Assembly (NCBI RefSeq): GCF_017377875.1
Contig: NZ_CP070975.1
Span: forward strand, 62,001-126,000
Reading direction: 5' to 3'
DNA from: Alcaligenes sp. SORT26
GTDB taxonomy: Bacteria > Pseudomonadota > Gammaproteobacteria > Burkholderiales > Burkholderiaceae_B
Length of the DNA stretch: 64,000 nucleotides
Positions 27,273 through 36,900 of the stretch are shown here, in pieces. Positions within the stretch are counted from its first letter, which is position 1. Each line of letters begins with the position of its first letter. The notes below the pieces were generated by a model, which saw only the letters and a program-made list of their open reading frames with translations, was not told the DNA's origin and searched no databases. The position numbers and the translations under genes were made by a program.

Positions 27273-28217
27273 ATGGGTTTTTTACATTCACTGGCCCGCT
27301 TGGCGGGCTTTGGCATTTTTTTAGGCGTGGGTCCTTTGGCCCAGGCCCAGCCTCAGGCCCATGATTTGGCCCGTGCCAATGGCACTGCCATTCGCTATTA
27401 CATCCAGCCCGCTGCGCAGCCCCAAGCCGGGGAGCGTGAGCTGCTGCTGATTGTGCAGGGCTCGGACTGCAATAGCGTGGCGCACAAATCCTTGCTGTGG
27501 GACACACTGGCCCAAGCCCGCCCTCAGGCTGATGTGCTGGCGGTGGAGAAGTATGCCCTGAATGCCGACTTGCCTGTGAGTGACAAGGCAGAACGCGCAG
27601 ACTGTCCCGCAGACTATCTTCGTCATGACAACCCCAAGCAGCGTGTGGCTGATCTGGATGCGGTATTGACGCAGGTTCAGGCTCGACAGGCTTATGGCAA
27701 AGTGTTTGCCCTGGGCGGCAGCGAGGGGGCGGTGATTGTTCATTTGCTGGCGGCGCAGACCTCCCATCTGGATGTGGCTGTCAGCTTTAACGGAGGCGGA
27801 CGCTGGTTCGAGGACGATGTGCTTTACAGCGCCGCCAGTGAAGAGATGCCTGCTGCAGACAAGGAGGTCATGCTGGATGGCTTGCGCAGCTTTCTGAAGC
27901 AGGCGCGTGCAGGCATGGAGATCACGATGAGTGATCATGGCGGCGATTGGTGGCAGCAAATGCTGAACCTGGATCAGGCGGCGGTGTTGCGGGGTATCCG
28001 TATTCCTGCCTTGCTGATTCAGTCCGGGCGCGATACCTCGGTTTCCCCGCAAGCGGCGGCGGAGATGTTCGCGCAAGTGAATAACCCTCATCTTGTATGG
28101 AACAGCTACCCGGAGTTGGACCATGCCATGAATCAGCCCGATGGCCACTCGGCGATGCCGCAGGTGGTGGCTGATATTGCGCGGTGGTTGAGTCAGGCCG
28201 AAAAGACCAAACCTTAG
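27273..28217 (+). CDS. Secreted alpha/beta hydrolase
   Basis: A 314-residue alpha/beta-fold hydrolase with an N-terminal signal peptide (hydrophobic GFGIFLGVGPLAQAQ, cleavage near residue 25), so probably periplasmic. The catalytic triad can be placed: nucleophile S150 in ALGGSEGAVI, acid D254 in SGRDTSV and base H284 in ELDHAMN. Two to three cysteines in the first half (SDCNS, RADCPADY) could form a disulfide. The substrate is unknown; esterase or peptidase activity is possible. There is no strong ribosome site ahead of the ATG at 27273. It lies just downstream of the decayed marR/aceE patch. Confidence 0.78.
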   Translation: MGFLHSLARLAGFGIFLGVGPLAQAQPQAHDLARANGTAIRYYIQPAAQPQAGERELLLIVQGSDCNSVAHKSLLWDTLAQARPQADVLAVEKYALNADLPVSDKAERADCPADYLRHDNPKQRVADLDAVLTQVQARQAYGKVFALGGSEGAVIVHLLAAQTSHLDVAVSFNGGGRWFEDDVLYSAASEEMPAADKEVMLDGLRSFLKQARAGMEITMSDHGGDWWQQMLNLDQAAVLRGIRIPALLIQSGRDTSVSPQAAAEMFAQVNNPHLVWNSYPELDHAMNQPDGHSAMPQVVADIARWLSQAEKTKP

Positions 28218-28285
28218 GAATTTTGTTGGGTGACAGGGCTGGCATGCCTGGCCATCACTAAAGAATGTGTGTTTTGGAGTAATGA

Positions 28286-28744
28286 ATGAGCAAGACAGTT
28301 TTGCGTGCGGCTGTGCCCGATGATGCCCGCGAATGCCTACGTATCCGTGGCCTGACCCGTGAGAATGCCTTTTCGGAGCAGGATTTGGAGGCATTGGGTA
28401 TTACGGCGGAAAGCTGGGGGGCGGGCATTGAAGACGGCAGTTGCCCCGGCTATGTTGCCTTGGTGGACAGGCAGATGGCGGGCTACTGCTTTGCGGATAT
28501 AGAAAGTGGCGAAATCATGGTGCTGGCGTTGTTGCCGGACTATGAGAGCCTGGGTTTGGGGCGTCGCTTGCTGGAGCGGGTGGTGCAGGATATGCACGAA
28601 CGTGGTTTTGCGCGCTTGTTTCTGGCCTGCAATAGCGATCCCCAGGTGCGTTCTTACGGTTTTTATCGTCACCTGGGTTGGACCGAAAGCGGCCAGCGTG
28701 ACGAATTTGGTGACGATATTCTGGAATATCACTTTACGACCTGA
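28286..28744 (+). CDS. GNAT-family N-acetyltransferase
   Basis: A 152-residue acetyltransferase. The acetyl-CoA pyrophosphate loop is in YESLGLGRRLLERVVQDM, preceded by the beta strand GEIMVLALLP. The C-terminal YGFYRHLGWTESG block is the usual GNAT motif B. No substrate can be inferred. It has an N-terminal approach helix (DARECLRIRGLTRENAFS). It is followed 25 bases later by the GyrI-like gene, so the two are probably cotranscribed. Confidence 0.83.
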   Translation: MSKTVLRAAVPDDARECLRIRGLTRENAFSEQDLEALGITAESWGAGIEDGSCPGYVALVDRQMAGYCFADIESGEIMVLALLPDYESLGLGRRLLERVVQDMHERGFARLFLACNSDPQVRSYGFYRHLGWTESGQRDEFGDDILEYHFTT

Positions 28745-28769
28745 GTGTGGAGTCAGTTAGAGCCTCTTT

Positions 28770-29390
28770 ATGCCTTATCAGAACATGATTGATTTAAGCC
28801 AGGACATGGCGACGTTAAAGACGCTATATGCCCCTTTGCAGCATCATTTTCGGGTGGTGGATGTGCCGACCTTGCCCTTTGCCATTCTGGATGGCAAAGG
28901 GGCTCCTGATCCTGCCAGTGTAGGAGTGGCGATTCAGGCCCTGTCTACCGCGCTTGAGCCCATACGACGTGAAGCACGGCAGCGTATGGGTCGTACCTTT
29001 ATGGAAGCCCCGGTCGAGATTCTGTATTGGTCCGATAATCCGCACGATCTGGCGATGGGAACCCGGGATCGTTGGCAATGGCGTGTGCAAATCACCTTGC
29101 CCGTCTGGGCAGATGCGGCCTGTTTTGAGCAGGCAGTTGCACAAATGCGTGCTGCCTTGGGCGATGGGCCCGCTCCCCGTTGGGAGGCGGTGACGGAAGG
29201 CAAGTGCGTGCAGGTCATGCATGTTGGCTCTCAGGCTGAGCTGTCTGCTTTATTGCATCAGTTCTATACCGAGTACCTGCCTAAAGAAGGCTTGGAGCCT
29301 TTGGGCGTATATCACGAGATCTATCTGGATGACTGGAGCAAGATGGCTTCGAGTCGACGCAAGATGATCGTGCGCCAGCCCGTGCGCTAA
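28770..29390 (+). CDS. GyrI-like small-molecule-binding domain protein
   Basis: A 206-residue stand-alone GyrI-like (SOUL/BacR-fold) protein. Hallmarks are FRVVDVPTLPFAILDGKGAPD at the start, APVEILYWS in the middle and the C-terminal EPLGVYHEIYLDDWSKMASSRRKMIVRQPV. Such proteins bind or hydrolyse small hydrophobic ligands in some characterised cases; others occur as ligand domains of regulators. No DNA-binding domain is attached here. It is the second gene of a pair with the GNAT gene and is followed by a terminator. Confidence 0.82.
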   Translation: MPYQNMIDLSQDMATLKTLYAPLQHHFRVVDVPTLPFAILDGKGAPDPASVGVAIQALSTALEPIRREARQRMGRTFMEAPVEILYWSDNPHDLAMGTRDRWQWRVQITLPVWADAACFEQAVAQMRAALGDGPAPRWEAVTEGKCVQVMHVGSQAELSALLHQFYTEYLPKEGLEPLGVYHEIYLDDWSKMASSRRKMIVRQPVR

Positions 29391-29442
29391 CTCTGCCTGT
29401 GTCAGCCCTTGGTCGTCGTGATGAAGGGCAGGCAGTAATAAA

Positions 29443-29480
29443 AAAACACCCCAAGAGCGCAATGGCTGTTGGGGTGTTTT
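29443..29480. terminator. Bidirectional terminator between the GyrI-like gene and htpX
   Basis: AAAACACCCCAA and TTGGGGTGTTTT form a 12-bp stem around a 14-base loop, with A and T runs on the outer sides. It serves both convergent genes. Confidence 0.85.
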
Positions 29481-29516
29481 GTTTAAGCGGCGCTGCCTTG
29501 GGCAGCGACTCCGGTC

Positions 29517-30398
29517 TTAAACCGACTGAGCGCTTTGCAGGGCCTGGATACGGGCTGCAATCGGTGGGTGAGAAGCAAAGATGGCACTGATCGAACGGCC
29601 ACCCGAAATGCCGGAGGCTTCAAAGTTTTTGGGCAATTCGCCGGGAGCCATGCCACCCAGGCGGGCCAGGGCGTGGATCATGGGCTGGCGTGAACCCAGC
29701 AACTGGGCGGAACCGGCATCGGCACGGTATTCACGCTGACGCGAGAACCAGGCCACGATGATGGACGCCAGCACACCAAAGATCAGCTCAAACACAAAGA
29801 CCGAGGCGTAGTAACCCATGCCCACGTCGCGCTCGTTACGCAGCAGCACACGGTCTACAAAGTAACCGGCCAGACGGGCCAGGAAGATCACAAAGGTGTT
29901 CACCACACCCTGGATCAAGGTCAGGGTGACCATGTCGCCGTTAGCAATGTGAGCGACCTCGTGGCCCAGAACGGCCATGACTTCTTCTTCGGTCATGCCA
30001 CGCAGCAAGCCTGTGGATACGGCAACCAGGGCGTCGTTCTTGAAGGCGCCGGTAGCAAAGGCATTGGGCTCGCCATCGTAAATGGCCACTTCAGGACGGC
30101 CAATACCGGCGCGGTCAGCCAATTGGTGAACGGTGTCCACCAGCCAGGCTTCTTCTGCATTGGCGGGGGCGTTCGGGTCAATGACGCGAGCGTTCACGCT
30201 TTGCTTGGCCATCCACTTGCTCATCAGCAAGGAGATGATGGCACCGGTAAAGCCGACCAGTGCCGAGAAAATCAGCAATTGGGTCAGATCCAGACCTTGT
30301 GCGTTCAGGTAACGTCCTACACCCAAAATATTCATGGAGGCGCTCAGCACCAGCATGACGGCCAAGTTGGTTATTAAGAAAAGGACAATTCGTTTCAT
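29517..30398 (-). CDS. htpX: Membrane zinc metalloprotease HtpX
   Basis: A 293-residue integral-membrane protease that works with FtsH in quality control of membrane proteins. Two N-terminal membrane segments ([22 protein letters not shown] and [19 protein letters not shown]) are followed by the HExxH zinc site H146-E-V-A-H150 and two further membrane segments around residues 155-215. The third zinc ligand Glu lies in the [10 protein letters not shown] region. The length matches the family. It is divergent from the EamA gene; a candidate promoter is at 30457-30484. Confidence 0.95.
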   Translation of the reverse strand: MKRIVLFLITNLAVMLVLSASMNILGVGRYLNAQGLDLTQLLIFSALVGFTGAIISLLMSKWMAKQSVNARVIDPNAPANAEEAWLVDTVHQLADRAGIGRPEVAIYDGEPNAFATGAFKNDALVAVSTGLLRGMTEEEVMAVLGHEVAHIANGDMVTLTLIQGVVNTFVIFLARLAGYFVDRVLLRNERDVGMGYYASVFVFELIFGVLASIIVAWFSRQREYRADAGSAQLLGSRQPMIHALARLGGMAPGELPKNFEASGISGGRSISAIFASHPPIAARIQALQSAQSV

Positions 30399-30456
30399 GA
30401 ATGCGGATTCCGGTATGACAGAAAAAATCGTGATCGTGTGAGCATGATCTGCGCGG

Positions 30457-30484
30457 ATTTTAGCCTTGATTCCAGGCGTGAAAA
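30457..30484 (-). promoter_or_regulatory. Candidate promoter for htpX
   Basis: On the minus strand, TTTTCA (30479-30484), a 16-base spacer and TAAAAT (30457-30462), about 60 bases ahead of the htpX ATG. The -10 is good and the -35 weak. I do not see a heat-shock sigma-32 promoter. Confidence 0.35.
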
Positions 30485-30643
30485 CAAAAGATTCAGCTTT
30501 TAGTCAGCTTTTGAGCCGGATAGTTTCTGGCTCTCTGTTTCAAGCTGTTGTGTAAGTGGTCTGGATATGGGGTTACAAGGCCACTTTTACAAGGCGGGGA
30601 GTATAGTAATGGCTTTCCCTTATTACTGATTTGGTCTGATCAC

Positions 30644-31552
30644 ATGCAGTCATTATGGATGCTGGTAGCCTGCGCCATGTTTGCCATTATGGGGGCCTGT
30701 GTCAAAGTGTCCGCCGATGCTGGGGCATCAATGGCGCAAATCGTTCTGTTCCGGGGTGTGCCCTCGGTACTGCTCTTGGCGTTCTGGGCGAAAAGCCGTG
30801 GCCTGCGGCTGGCTCCCCAAAGCTGGAAGCTGCATATTCGACGTAATGTCTCCGGTGTCAGCTCCATGTGGCTGGGTTTTCTGGCCCTGGCAAATCTGCC
30901 CTTATCAACGGCTGTCAGCCTCAATTACACCGCTCCCTTATTTATTGCTTTCTGGATGCTTGCCTGGGGCGGCACCCAGCGTGACCCTGTGCGCCTGATC
31001 GCGGTCCTCCTGGGGTTCCTGGGGGTCGTCGGCGTGTTGCGGCCCAGTATTACGCCTGACCAGTGGTGGGCAGCCATGTTGGGCCTGTGTGCGGGAGCCC
31101 TCAGTGCCGTTGCCATGATGCAAGTGCGCGCTCTGGGACGTTCAGGTGAACCTGAATGGCGCACCGTGTTACTGTTTTCCTGTTTTGTCGTGTGCTCCAG
31201 CCTGGTCGGCTTGCTGTGGGAAGGTTGGCGCGAGCTGAGCTGGCGCGCCTGGCTGGCTCTGTTGGGCGTGGGTCTGTCCGGTTTGTTCGGGCAATTGACC
31301 ATGACGCGCGCCTTTGGATTGGGCTCGGCCCTGTTGACCGCCGCGCTGCAGTACACCACGATTATTTTCGCCGCCCTGATTGGGATTGCTTTCTGGGGCG
31401 ATGTACCTGACTGGCTAGCCTGGGCTGGCATGGCATTGATTATTGGGTCCGGTTTGTTGTCGGCCTGGCGCACCTACAGCGAGGATCGTATCTTGCGAGG
31501 TCAGGCCACGGCGGCAGAGCAGGCGCCCGTCAAGGAGGCAGAACGTGTTTGA
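30644..31552 (+). CDS. EamA-family (DMT) transporter
   Basis: A 302-residue drug/metabolite exporter with two tandem EamA domains, about ten membrane helices. The first begins MQSLWMLVACAMFAIMGACVKVSADAGAS and contains PLSTAVSLNYTAPLFIAFW, a typical EamA signature. The second repeats the pattern from ~150 (GALSAVAMMQVRALG) with LLTAALQYTTIIFAALIG. The substrate is unknown. The frame is open from 30548, but the transmembrane domain and family start begin at 30644. Its end overlaps the sulfurtransferase start by eight bases. Confidence 0.85.
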   Translation: MQSLWMLVACAMFAIMGACVKVSADAGASMAQIVLFRGVPSVLLLAFWAKSRGLRLAPQSWKLHIRRNVSGVSSMWLGFLALANLPLSTAVSLNYTAPLFIAFWMLAWGGTQRDPVRLIAVLLGFLGVVGVLRPSITPDQWWAAMLGLCAGALSAVAMMQVRALGRSGEPEWRTVLLFSCFVVCSSLVGLLWEGWRELSWRAWLALLGVGLSGLFGQLTMTRAFGLGSALLTAALQYTTIIFAALIGIAFWGDVPDWLAWAGMALIIGSGLLSAWRTYSEDRILRGQATAAEQAPVKEAERV

Positions 31553-32396
31553 ATTGTTGATTAGCGCAGAACAAGTCCAGGCCAATCTGGGTAATGAAGA
31601 TTGGCTTATTCTGGATGTGCGCCATGATTTGGCTAACCATCAGGCAGGCCGCCAGGCTTACGAGCAAGGCCATATTCCGGGTGCCGTGTTTCTGGATCAT
31701 GAAGTGGATCTGGCTGCGCCCAAGACGGGCCTGAATGGTCGTCATCCCTTGCCTGGCCGCCACGAATTGGCACAGCTTTTGCAGCAAAAAGGCCTGCGCG
31801 ATGGCATGCAGGTGGTGGTTTATGACGCCCAAAGCTCTTTGTTCGCCAGTCATATGTGGTGGATGCTGCGCTGGCTGGGTCATCCCCAGGTCGCCATTCT
31901 GGACGGCGGCTGGCAAGCCTGGCAGCAACTGGGCGGAGCCGAAGAAAGCGGACCGGCCAAACCCGTCCCCGCGTCTGCCCAGTTGAGTGTGCCTGAACAG
32001 GCCGCCATGCCTACCGTACAAACCGAACAGGTCCTGAAGAACCTGTCCAAACCTATCTTTACTGTTCTGGATGCCCGCGCCGCTGAACGCTATCGCGGTG
32101 ATGTGGAACCGATGGACCCGGTCGCCGGTCATATTCCCGATGCACTGAACCGTTCGCACCTGAATAATCTGGGCGAGCAAGGGCGCTTCAAACCCGCCGA
32201 TCAGTTACGTCAGGAGTTTCAGGACGTGCTCGGAACGATTTCGGCAGAGATGGTGGTGCATCAGTGCGGCTCGGGTATTACAGCCTGTCACAATCTTTTT
32301 GCGATGGAACTGGCAGGGCTGTCGGGCTCCAGTATTTATCCCGGCTCCTGGAGCGAATGGGTTAGCGACGCCAGCAGACCAGTTGCGCGCAGCTAG
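31545..32396 (+). CDS. sseA: 3-Mercaptopyruvate sulfurtransferase (tandem rhodanese)
   Basis: A 283-residue enzyme with two rhodanese domains. The N-terminal domain is inactive, and the C-terminal one carries the catalytic C241 in the loop CGSGITA, close to the CGSGVTA loop of E. coli SseA and unlike the thiosulfate-specific loop. It moves sulfur from mercaptopyruvate to thiol or cyanide acceptors. The GTG at 31545 is chosen because AAGGAGG at 31532-31538 lies six bases upstream and the protein then begins MFELLISAEQ. The start overlaps the EamA gene, giving coupling. A terminator follows 28 bases after the stop. Confidence 0.87.
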   Translation: MFELLISAEQVQANLGNEDWLILDVRHDLANHQAGRQAYEQGHIPGAVFLDHEVDLAAPKTGLNGRHPLPGRHELAQLLQQKGLRDGMQVVVYDAQSSLFASHMWWMLRWLGHPQVAILDGGWQAWQQLGGAEESGPAKPVPASAQLSVPEQAAMPTVQTEQVLKNLSKPIFTVLDARAAERYRGDVEPMDPVAGHIPDALNRSHLNNLGEQGRFKPADQLRQEFQDVLGTISAEMVVHQCGSGITACHNLFAMELAGLSGSSIYPGSWSEWVSDASRPVARS

Positions 32397-32424
32397 TCGC
32401 ACAGTATGAGTTTCTGGTGCTGAG

Positions 32425-32449
32425 AAAGCCGCTCCAGAGCGGCTTTTTT
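32425..32449 (+). terminator. Rho-independent terminator of the EamA-sseA unit
   Basis: AAAGCCGCTC, two-base centre CA, GAGCGGCTTT then more T. Confidence 0.88.
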
Positions 32450-32488
32450 ACTGTTGGGCTGTCCCAAGGCTCGGGGCCCCCGATAAAA

Positions 32489-32524
32489 GCTCCCCTTGGG
32501 GAGGGCAGCAAGCCGCAGGCTCCC
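32489..32524 (+). repeat. Dispersed Burkholderiales-type intergenic repeat, copy A
   Basis: CCCCTTGGGGAGGGCAGCA followed by AGCCGCAGGCTCCC resembles the copy at 42291-42343 (on the minus strand CCCCTTGAGGGGCAGCA then AGCCGAAAGC). Such palindromic G+C-rich elements are common between genes in Bordetella and Alcaligenes relatives. Confidence 0.5.
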
Positions 32525-32588
32525 GTACAATGCCACTTCCAATTGGGCCGCAGCGCGTTCTGACTGCCCTCATTGATCAGGAATAGTT

Positions 32589-32855
32589 ATGGTTAAATCT
32601 CGCGAAGATAATCCAAGCGCCCAGGCGCCAGCCCAGCAGGATTTCGAGTCCGCTCTGGCACAACTGGAAGCGCTGGTCGCTCGCATGGAAAGCGGAGCAT
32701 TGCCGCTGGAGCAGGCTTTGCAGGCGTATGAGCAGGGCGTGGAATTAGCCCAATTGTGTCAGCGCAAACTGGACCTTGCGCAAGAGCAGGTCAGTGTGTT
32801 GCAAGGCAATTTGCTGCGTCCCTTGTCCGGGGATGAAGCCGTTGGAGATAGTTAA
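32589..32855 (+). CDS. xseB: Exodeoxyribonuclease VII small subunit
   Basis: An 88-residue XseB. The core DFESALAQLEALVARMESGALPLEQALQAYEQGVELAQLCQRKLDLAQEQVSVL is the family signature. It is a two-helix protein that binds XseA in the single-strand-specific exonuclease. The order xseB-ispA-dxs is widespread in proteobacteria. ispA begins one base after its stop codon. xseA is not in the window. Confidence 0.95.
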   Translation: MVKSREDNPSAQAPAQQDFESALAQLEALVARMESGALPLEQALQAYEQGVELAQLCQRKLDLAQEQVSVLQGNLLRPLSGDEAVGDS

Positions 32856-32856
32856 G

Positions 32857-33765
32857 ATGAGTTCTACCAGTTTTTCTGATTGGCTTCAGGCTCGGGTTGA
32901 GCAGACTGAGTCCGTACTGGATCAGTTATTGCCCCCCGTCAGCCAGGAACCCGGTCGTTTGCACGAAGCCATGCGCTATTCCGTGTTGGGCGGTGGCAAG
33001 CGCGTTCGTGCCGCTTTGGTGTATGCCGCGGGCGAGGCCGCTCTGCAAGGCAAGCCTATGGCTGCTGCGCAATTGAAAGCGCTGGAGCTGGCTGCGGCGG
33101 CTGTGGAGCTGATTCACGCCTACTCGCTGGTGCATGACGATTTGCCCTGCATGGATGATGACAAGCTGCGTCGTGGCCGTCCCACCACCCATGTTCAGTT
33201 TGATGAAGCCTGCGCCATGTTGGCAGGCGACGCCTTGCAGCCTTTGGCTTTCGAGCTGCTGGCGCAAATGCCGATTGCACCTGCCCTGGTTGTGCAGGCG
33301 ATTACTCAGTTGGCTCAGGCTGCGGGTAGTGCCGGTATGGCTGGTGGTCAGGCAATTGATTGCGAAAGCGTGGGCATTGCCCTGGATCGTGATCAATTGC
33401 AGGAAATGCACAGCATGAAAACCGGTGCCATGTTGCAGGCCAGTGTCTTGCTGGGCGGTATCGTGGCAGGGGCCTCCTCAACCGTGCGCAATGGTCTGGA
33501 AGAGTACGCACAGGCTGTGGGCCTGGCTTTTCAGGTTGTGGACGATATTCTGGATGTCACTGCGGATACGGCCACCTTGGGCAAGACGGCGGGTAAGGAT
33601 GCTGCCGACAACAAGCCCACCTATGTGTCTATCCTGGGAATGGACGGTTCACGCGAGTTGCTGGGTGCGCTGAACGAGCAGGCTCAGTTGGCCTTGCGTC
33701 CCCTGGGGCCTGCCGCCGCGCGTTTGACGCAGTTGGCTGACTATATTGTGGGTCGAAATCATTAA
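32857..33765 (+). CDS. ispA: Farnesyl diphosphate synthase
   Basis: A 302-residue prenyl synthase joining DMAPP and IPP to give geranyl and farnesyl diphosphate. The first Asp-rich motif is DDLPCMDDD (residues ~93-101), followed by LRRGRPTTH. The second is QVVDDILDVT. GGGKRVRAAL near residues 46-55 binds substrate. The product feeds quinones, undecaprenyl phosphate and, in this window, the HpnCDE squalene route. The ATG at 32857 gives the family start (SFSDWLQARVEQTESVL). It is coupled to xseB. Confidence 0.94.
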   Translation: MSSTSFSDWLQARVEQTESVLDQLLPPVSQEPGRLHEAMRYSVLGGGKRVRAALVYAAGEAALQGKPMAAAQLKALELAAAAVELIHAYSLVHDDLPCMDDDKLRRGRPTTHVQFDEACAMLAGDALQPLAFELLAQMPIAPALVVQAITQLAQAAGSAGMAGGQAIDCESVGIALDRDQLQEMHSMKTGAMLQASVLLGGIVAGASSTVRNGLEEYAQAVGLAFQVVDDILDVTADTATLGKTAGKDAADNKPTYVSILGMDGSRELLGALNEQAQLALRPLGPAAARLTQLADYIVGRNH

Positions 33766-33947
33766 GGTGTGCAGGACGGGCTTGCCAGGCGCTGCTTGTC
33801 TGCAGACGTCTTGATGGCTAGGGAGGCTGCCATATTGATTGGCGGCCTGTCCCTTGCTCTATAGCTTCAAGCCTTATAGGCCTTACTATTTTCCAGGCTG
33901 GTCCTGGTCGTTTTGTAGCAATGCTGGTGCTGGCTGCTCGTGTCACT

Positions 33948-33976
33948 TTGGCACAGGCCGCGAAGCGTTTTACAAT
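33948..33976 (+). promoter_or_regulatory. Sigma-70 promoter ahead of dxs
   Basis: TTGGCA (33948-33953), exactly 17 bases, then TACAAT (33971-33976). It lies 66 bases before the dxs ATG, in the 276-base gap after ispA, so dxs can be transcribed independently of xseB-ispA. Confidence 0.7.
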
Positions 33977-34041
33977 AGCCGATTGGCGATTGTCTTTGAG
34001 ACGGTCGTTTCACTTATTTGCCCGGATAGACGTCTTTTAGT

Positions 34042-35907
34042 ATGACAACTGTTTCCCTAGAGCAGATCCAGTCTCCCGCCGACTTGCGCCAGCTTGATCA
34101 ACGTGATCTTCCCGAGCTGGCACGACAATTGCGCGAGTTTGTTCTGCAATCCGTATCCAAAACCGGCGGGCATTTGTCGTCCAATCTGGGCACGGTTGAA
34201 TTGACCACCGCACTGCACTATGTGTTTGAGACTCCCCACGACCGTATCGTGTGGGATGTGGGTCATCAATCCTATCCGCACAAAATCCTGACCGGACGCC
34301 GCGACCAGATGGGCGGCTTGCGTCAGCAAGACGGTATCTCCGGTTTCCCCAAGCGCTCCGAGTCCGAATACGACGATTTCGGCACCGCGCATTCCTCGAC
34401 TTCCATTTCCGCCGTATTGGGCATGGCTGTGGCCTCGCGCAATGCGGGTATCGAGCGTCAGCACATTGCCGTCATCGGTGATGGCGCCATGACAGCCGGT
34501 ATGGCCTTTGAAGCGCTGAACAATGCAGGTGTCACACCTGATGTGAATGTGCTGGTGGTGCTGAACGACAACGATATGTCGATCTCCCCACCCGTGGGCG
34601 CCTTGAATCATTATCTGGCCCGTCTGATGTCGGGTCGCTTCTACGCCGCTGCCAAGAATGTGGGCCGCGCTGTGTTGCAGCATGTTCCTCCCGTTCTGGA
34701 TCTGGCACGTAAATTTGAAGGGCACGCCAAGGGGATTCTGTCTCCCGCGACCTTGTTTGAAGAGCTGGGCTTTAACTACGTCGGCCCTATCGACGGCCAC
34801 GACCTGGACGCGCTGGTCTCTACCTTGAGCAATCTGCGCGAACTGGGTGGTTTGCAGTTCCTGCATGTGGTGACTCGCAAAGGGCAGGGCTACAAGCTGG
34901 CTGAGGCAGACCCTGTGCTGTATCACGGCCCCGGCAAGTTCGATCCCTCCGTGGGCCTGGTGACGCCGACGACCAAACCCCGTCCTAGCTTTACGCAGAT
35001 TTTTGGTCAGTGGTTATGCGATATGGCCAAGCAGGACTCGCGTCTGTACGGTATTACGCCTGCCATGCGTGAAGGTAGTGGCATGGTGGAGTTCGAGCAG
35101 CAGTTTCCCCGTCGTTATTTCGATGTGGGTATTGCTGAACAGCACGCTGTCACCTTTGCTGGTGGCCTGGCCTGTGAGGGACAAAAGCCGGTCGTGGCGA
35201 TTTACTCCACCTTTTTGCAGCGTGGCTACGATCAGCTCATTCACGATGTGGCCCTACAAAACCTGGATGTCACCTTTGCGCTGGACCGCGCCGGTATCGT
35301 GGGGGCAGACGGAGCAACCCATGCGGGCAATTACGATATTGCCTTCCTGCGCTGCATTCCCAATATGGTGGTGGCGACGCCTTCGGACGAAAACGAAACC
35401 CGCTTGTTGCTGACCTGTTGTTATCAGCATCCCGGGCCTAGCTCTGTACGTTATCCGCGTGGCGCTGGCATTGGCGCCCCAGTCGATCAGGAATTGAATA
35501 CTGTTCCGCTGGGCAAAGCCAATCTGCGTCGTCAAGGCAAGAGCTTGGCCATTCTGGCATTCGGCCCTGTCCTGCATGAAGCCTTGAAGGCTGCTGAAGT
35601 GCTGGACGCAACGGTGGTGGACATGCGCTTTGTCAAACCCATGGACGAAGCTCTATTGCAGGAGCTGGCCCAAAGTCATCAGGCGTTTGTGACGGTGGAA
35701 GAGGGCTGTGTGATGGGCGGAGCAGGCAGTGCGGTGCTGGAGTTCGTCAGCCGCGACGCCTTGGTCATGCCCGTTTTGCAATTGGGCTACCCTGACGAGT
35801 TCATCGATCACGGCGATCAGAAGAAAATTGCCCAGGATCTGGGGCTGGATGCCGCCGGTATTGAGCGCTCCATTCGTGAGCGTTTCTCAAGTTTGCTTGA
35901 GGCATGA
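34042..35907 (+). CDS. dxs: 1-Deoxy-D-xylulose-5-phosphate synthase
   Basis: A 621-residue thiamine-diphosphate enzyme, the entry step of the methylerythritol phosphate route, joining pyruvate and glyceraldehyde 3-phosphate. The TPP motif is [18 protein letters not shown] with NDNDMS. The catalytic Glu is E366 in [28 protein letters not shown] near residue 74 is conserved. The transketolase-like C-terminal domain ends with the typical [11 protein letters not shown] stretch. Length matches the family. The ribosome site is weak. Confidence 0.97.
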   Translation: MTTVSLEQIQSPADLRQLDQRDLPELARQLREFVLQSVSKTGGHLSSNLGTVELTTALHYVFETPHDRIVWDVGHQSYPHKILTGRRDQMGGLRQQDGISGFPKRSESEYDDFGTAHSSTSISAVLGMAVASRNAGIERQHIAVIGDGAMTAGMAFEALNNAGVTPDVNVLVVLNDNDMSISPPVGALNHYLARLMSGRFYAAAKNVGRAVLQHVPPVLDLARKFEGHAKGILSPATLFEELGFNYVGPIDGHDLDALVSTLSNLRELGGLQFLHVVTRKGQGYKLAEADPVLYHGPGKFDPSVGLVTPTTKPRPSFTQIFGQWLCDMAKQDSRLYGITPAMREGSGMVEFEQQFPRRYFDVGIAEQHAVTFAGGLACEGQKPVVAIYSTFLQRGYDQLIHDVALQNLDVTFALDRAGIVGADGATHAGNYDIAFLRCIPNMVVATPSDENETRLLLTCCYQHPGPSSVRYPRGAGIGAPVDQELNTVPLGKANLRRQGKSLAILAFGPVLHEALKAAEVLDATVVDMRFVKPMDEALLQELAQSHQAFVTVEEGCVMGGAGSAVLEFVSRDALVMPVLQLGYPDEFIDHGDQKKIAQDLGLDAAGIERSIRERFSSLLEA

Positions 35908-35996
35908 TGCAATTGCGGCGTATTTGAGGCATTAAATACCTCAATATGCGTGTTGTTGTTAAGGTTATCGAACCTCGCTTGCGATAAGCGTAAGAT

Positions 35997-36010
35997 AATA
36001 ATTCATTATT
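35997..36010. promoter_or_regulatory. AT-rich palindrome upstream of folE2 (Fur/Zur-like)
   Basis: AATAAT-TC-ATTATT is an inverted repeat, and with its flanks (GATAATAATTCATTATTG) it resembles a Fur-family box with one base missing. It ends about 40 bases before the folE2 start. Zur control of the zinc-independent FolE2 is known in other bacteria, so this is a candidate operator. Confidence 0.35.
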
Positions 36011-36050
36011 GTTTTTATTTACGGTTGCGGCTCTGTCGTGGCTGAACCTG

Positions 36051-36860
36051 ATGGATATGAATACAGTGTCGGAATCGCCTTTGGCCATGCCAGATGTGCA
36101 AAGCAGCATGGACACACGTCATGTTGCGATTCAGCGCGTGGGTGTGCGCGGGGTGCGGCATCCGATGATGCTGGACCTGCAAGGGCAGGCCGTGCCTACC
36201 GTGGCGCAATGGGAGTTGACGGTGGCTTTGCCACCTGAAGAAAAAGGCACCCATATGTCGCGCTTTGTGGCCTTGCTTGAGGAATACCGCCGTCAGCCCA
36301 TGACGCCTGCCGGTTTCGTTCAGATGGCCCAGGCCATGTTGCCTTTGCTCAATGCCGGACGGGGCGATATGACCGCGTCCTTCCCCATTTTTCTGGAAAA
36401 AGTGGCTCCCGTGTCGGGTGTGGCCAGCCTGATGGATTACACCGTCAGTTGGACCGCGCGCGTGGCGGTGGACGCCCAGCCGGAGTTTGAGCTGTCTGTG
36501 CTGGTCCCGGTGACCAGTCTGTGCCCTTGCTCCAAAGCCATTTCGGAATACGGTGCGCATAATCAGCGCTCGCATGTCACGGTTCAGGCCGTGTTTGCCG
36601 ATCCGGCTGCGCTGGACCTGCCTACGCTGATCAAATCGGTCGAAGAGCAGGCGTCCTGCCAGCTATGGGGTTTGCTCAAGCGCACGGACGAAAAATACGT
36701 CACCGAATACGCTTACGACAATCCCAAATTTGTTGAAGATCTGGTGCGGGACGTGGCCGTCAGCGTTCGCAGCTTGCCCGGAGTGTTGCGTTATAGCATC
36801 GAAGCCGAGAATTTTGAGTCGATTCATAATCACTCTGCCTACGCAAGCGTGCAGGGCTAA
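36051..36860 (+). CDS. folE2: GTP cyclohydrolase FolE2 (type IB)
   Basis: A 269-residue GTP cyclohydrolase I of the zinc-independent IB class, first step of folate synthesis. The key segment is [25 protein letters not shown], where the catalytic Cys and following residues are family-defining. [15 protein letters not shown] and the C-terminal [13 protein letters not shown] also match. There are ATG codons at 36051 and 36057 and no strong ribosome site; I give the first. The IB enzyme often substitutes for zinc-dependent FolE under zinc limitation. Whether this genome has folE too cannot be seen here. Confidence 0.93.
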   Translation: MDMNTVSESPLAMPDVQSSMDTRHVAIQRVGVRGVRHPMMLDLQGQAVPTVAQWELTVALPPEEKGTHMSRFVALLEEYRRQPMTPAGFVQMAQAMLPLLNAGRGDMTASFPIFLEKVAPVSGVASLMDYTVSWTARVAVDAQPEFELSVLVPVTSLCPCSKAISEYGAHNQRSHVTVQAVFADPAALDLPTLIKSVEEQASCQLWGLLKRTDEKYVTEYAYDNPKFVEDLVRDVAVSVRSLPGVLRYSIEAENFESIHNHSAYASVQG

Positions 36861-36870
36861 GGCTTTTGGC

Positions 36871-36900
36871 TTGTCAGCCAGCCTTTCTTGGTGCTAGTAT
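36871..36900 (+). promoter_or_regulatory. Sigma-70 promoter of the rpsF operon
   Basis: TTGTCA (36871-36876), an 18-base spacer and TAGTAT (36895-36900). It is just after the folE2 stop and gives a leader of about 95 nucleotides before rpsF. Confidence 0.6.
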
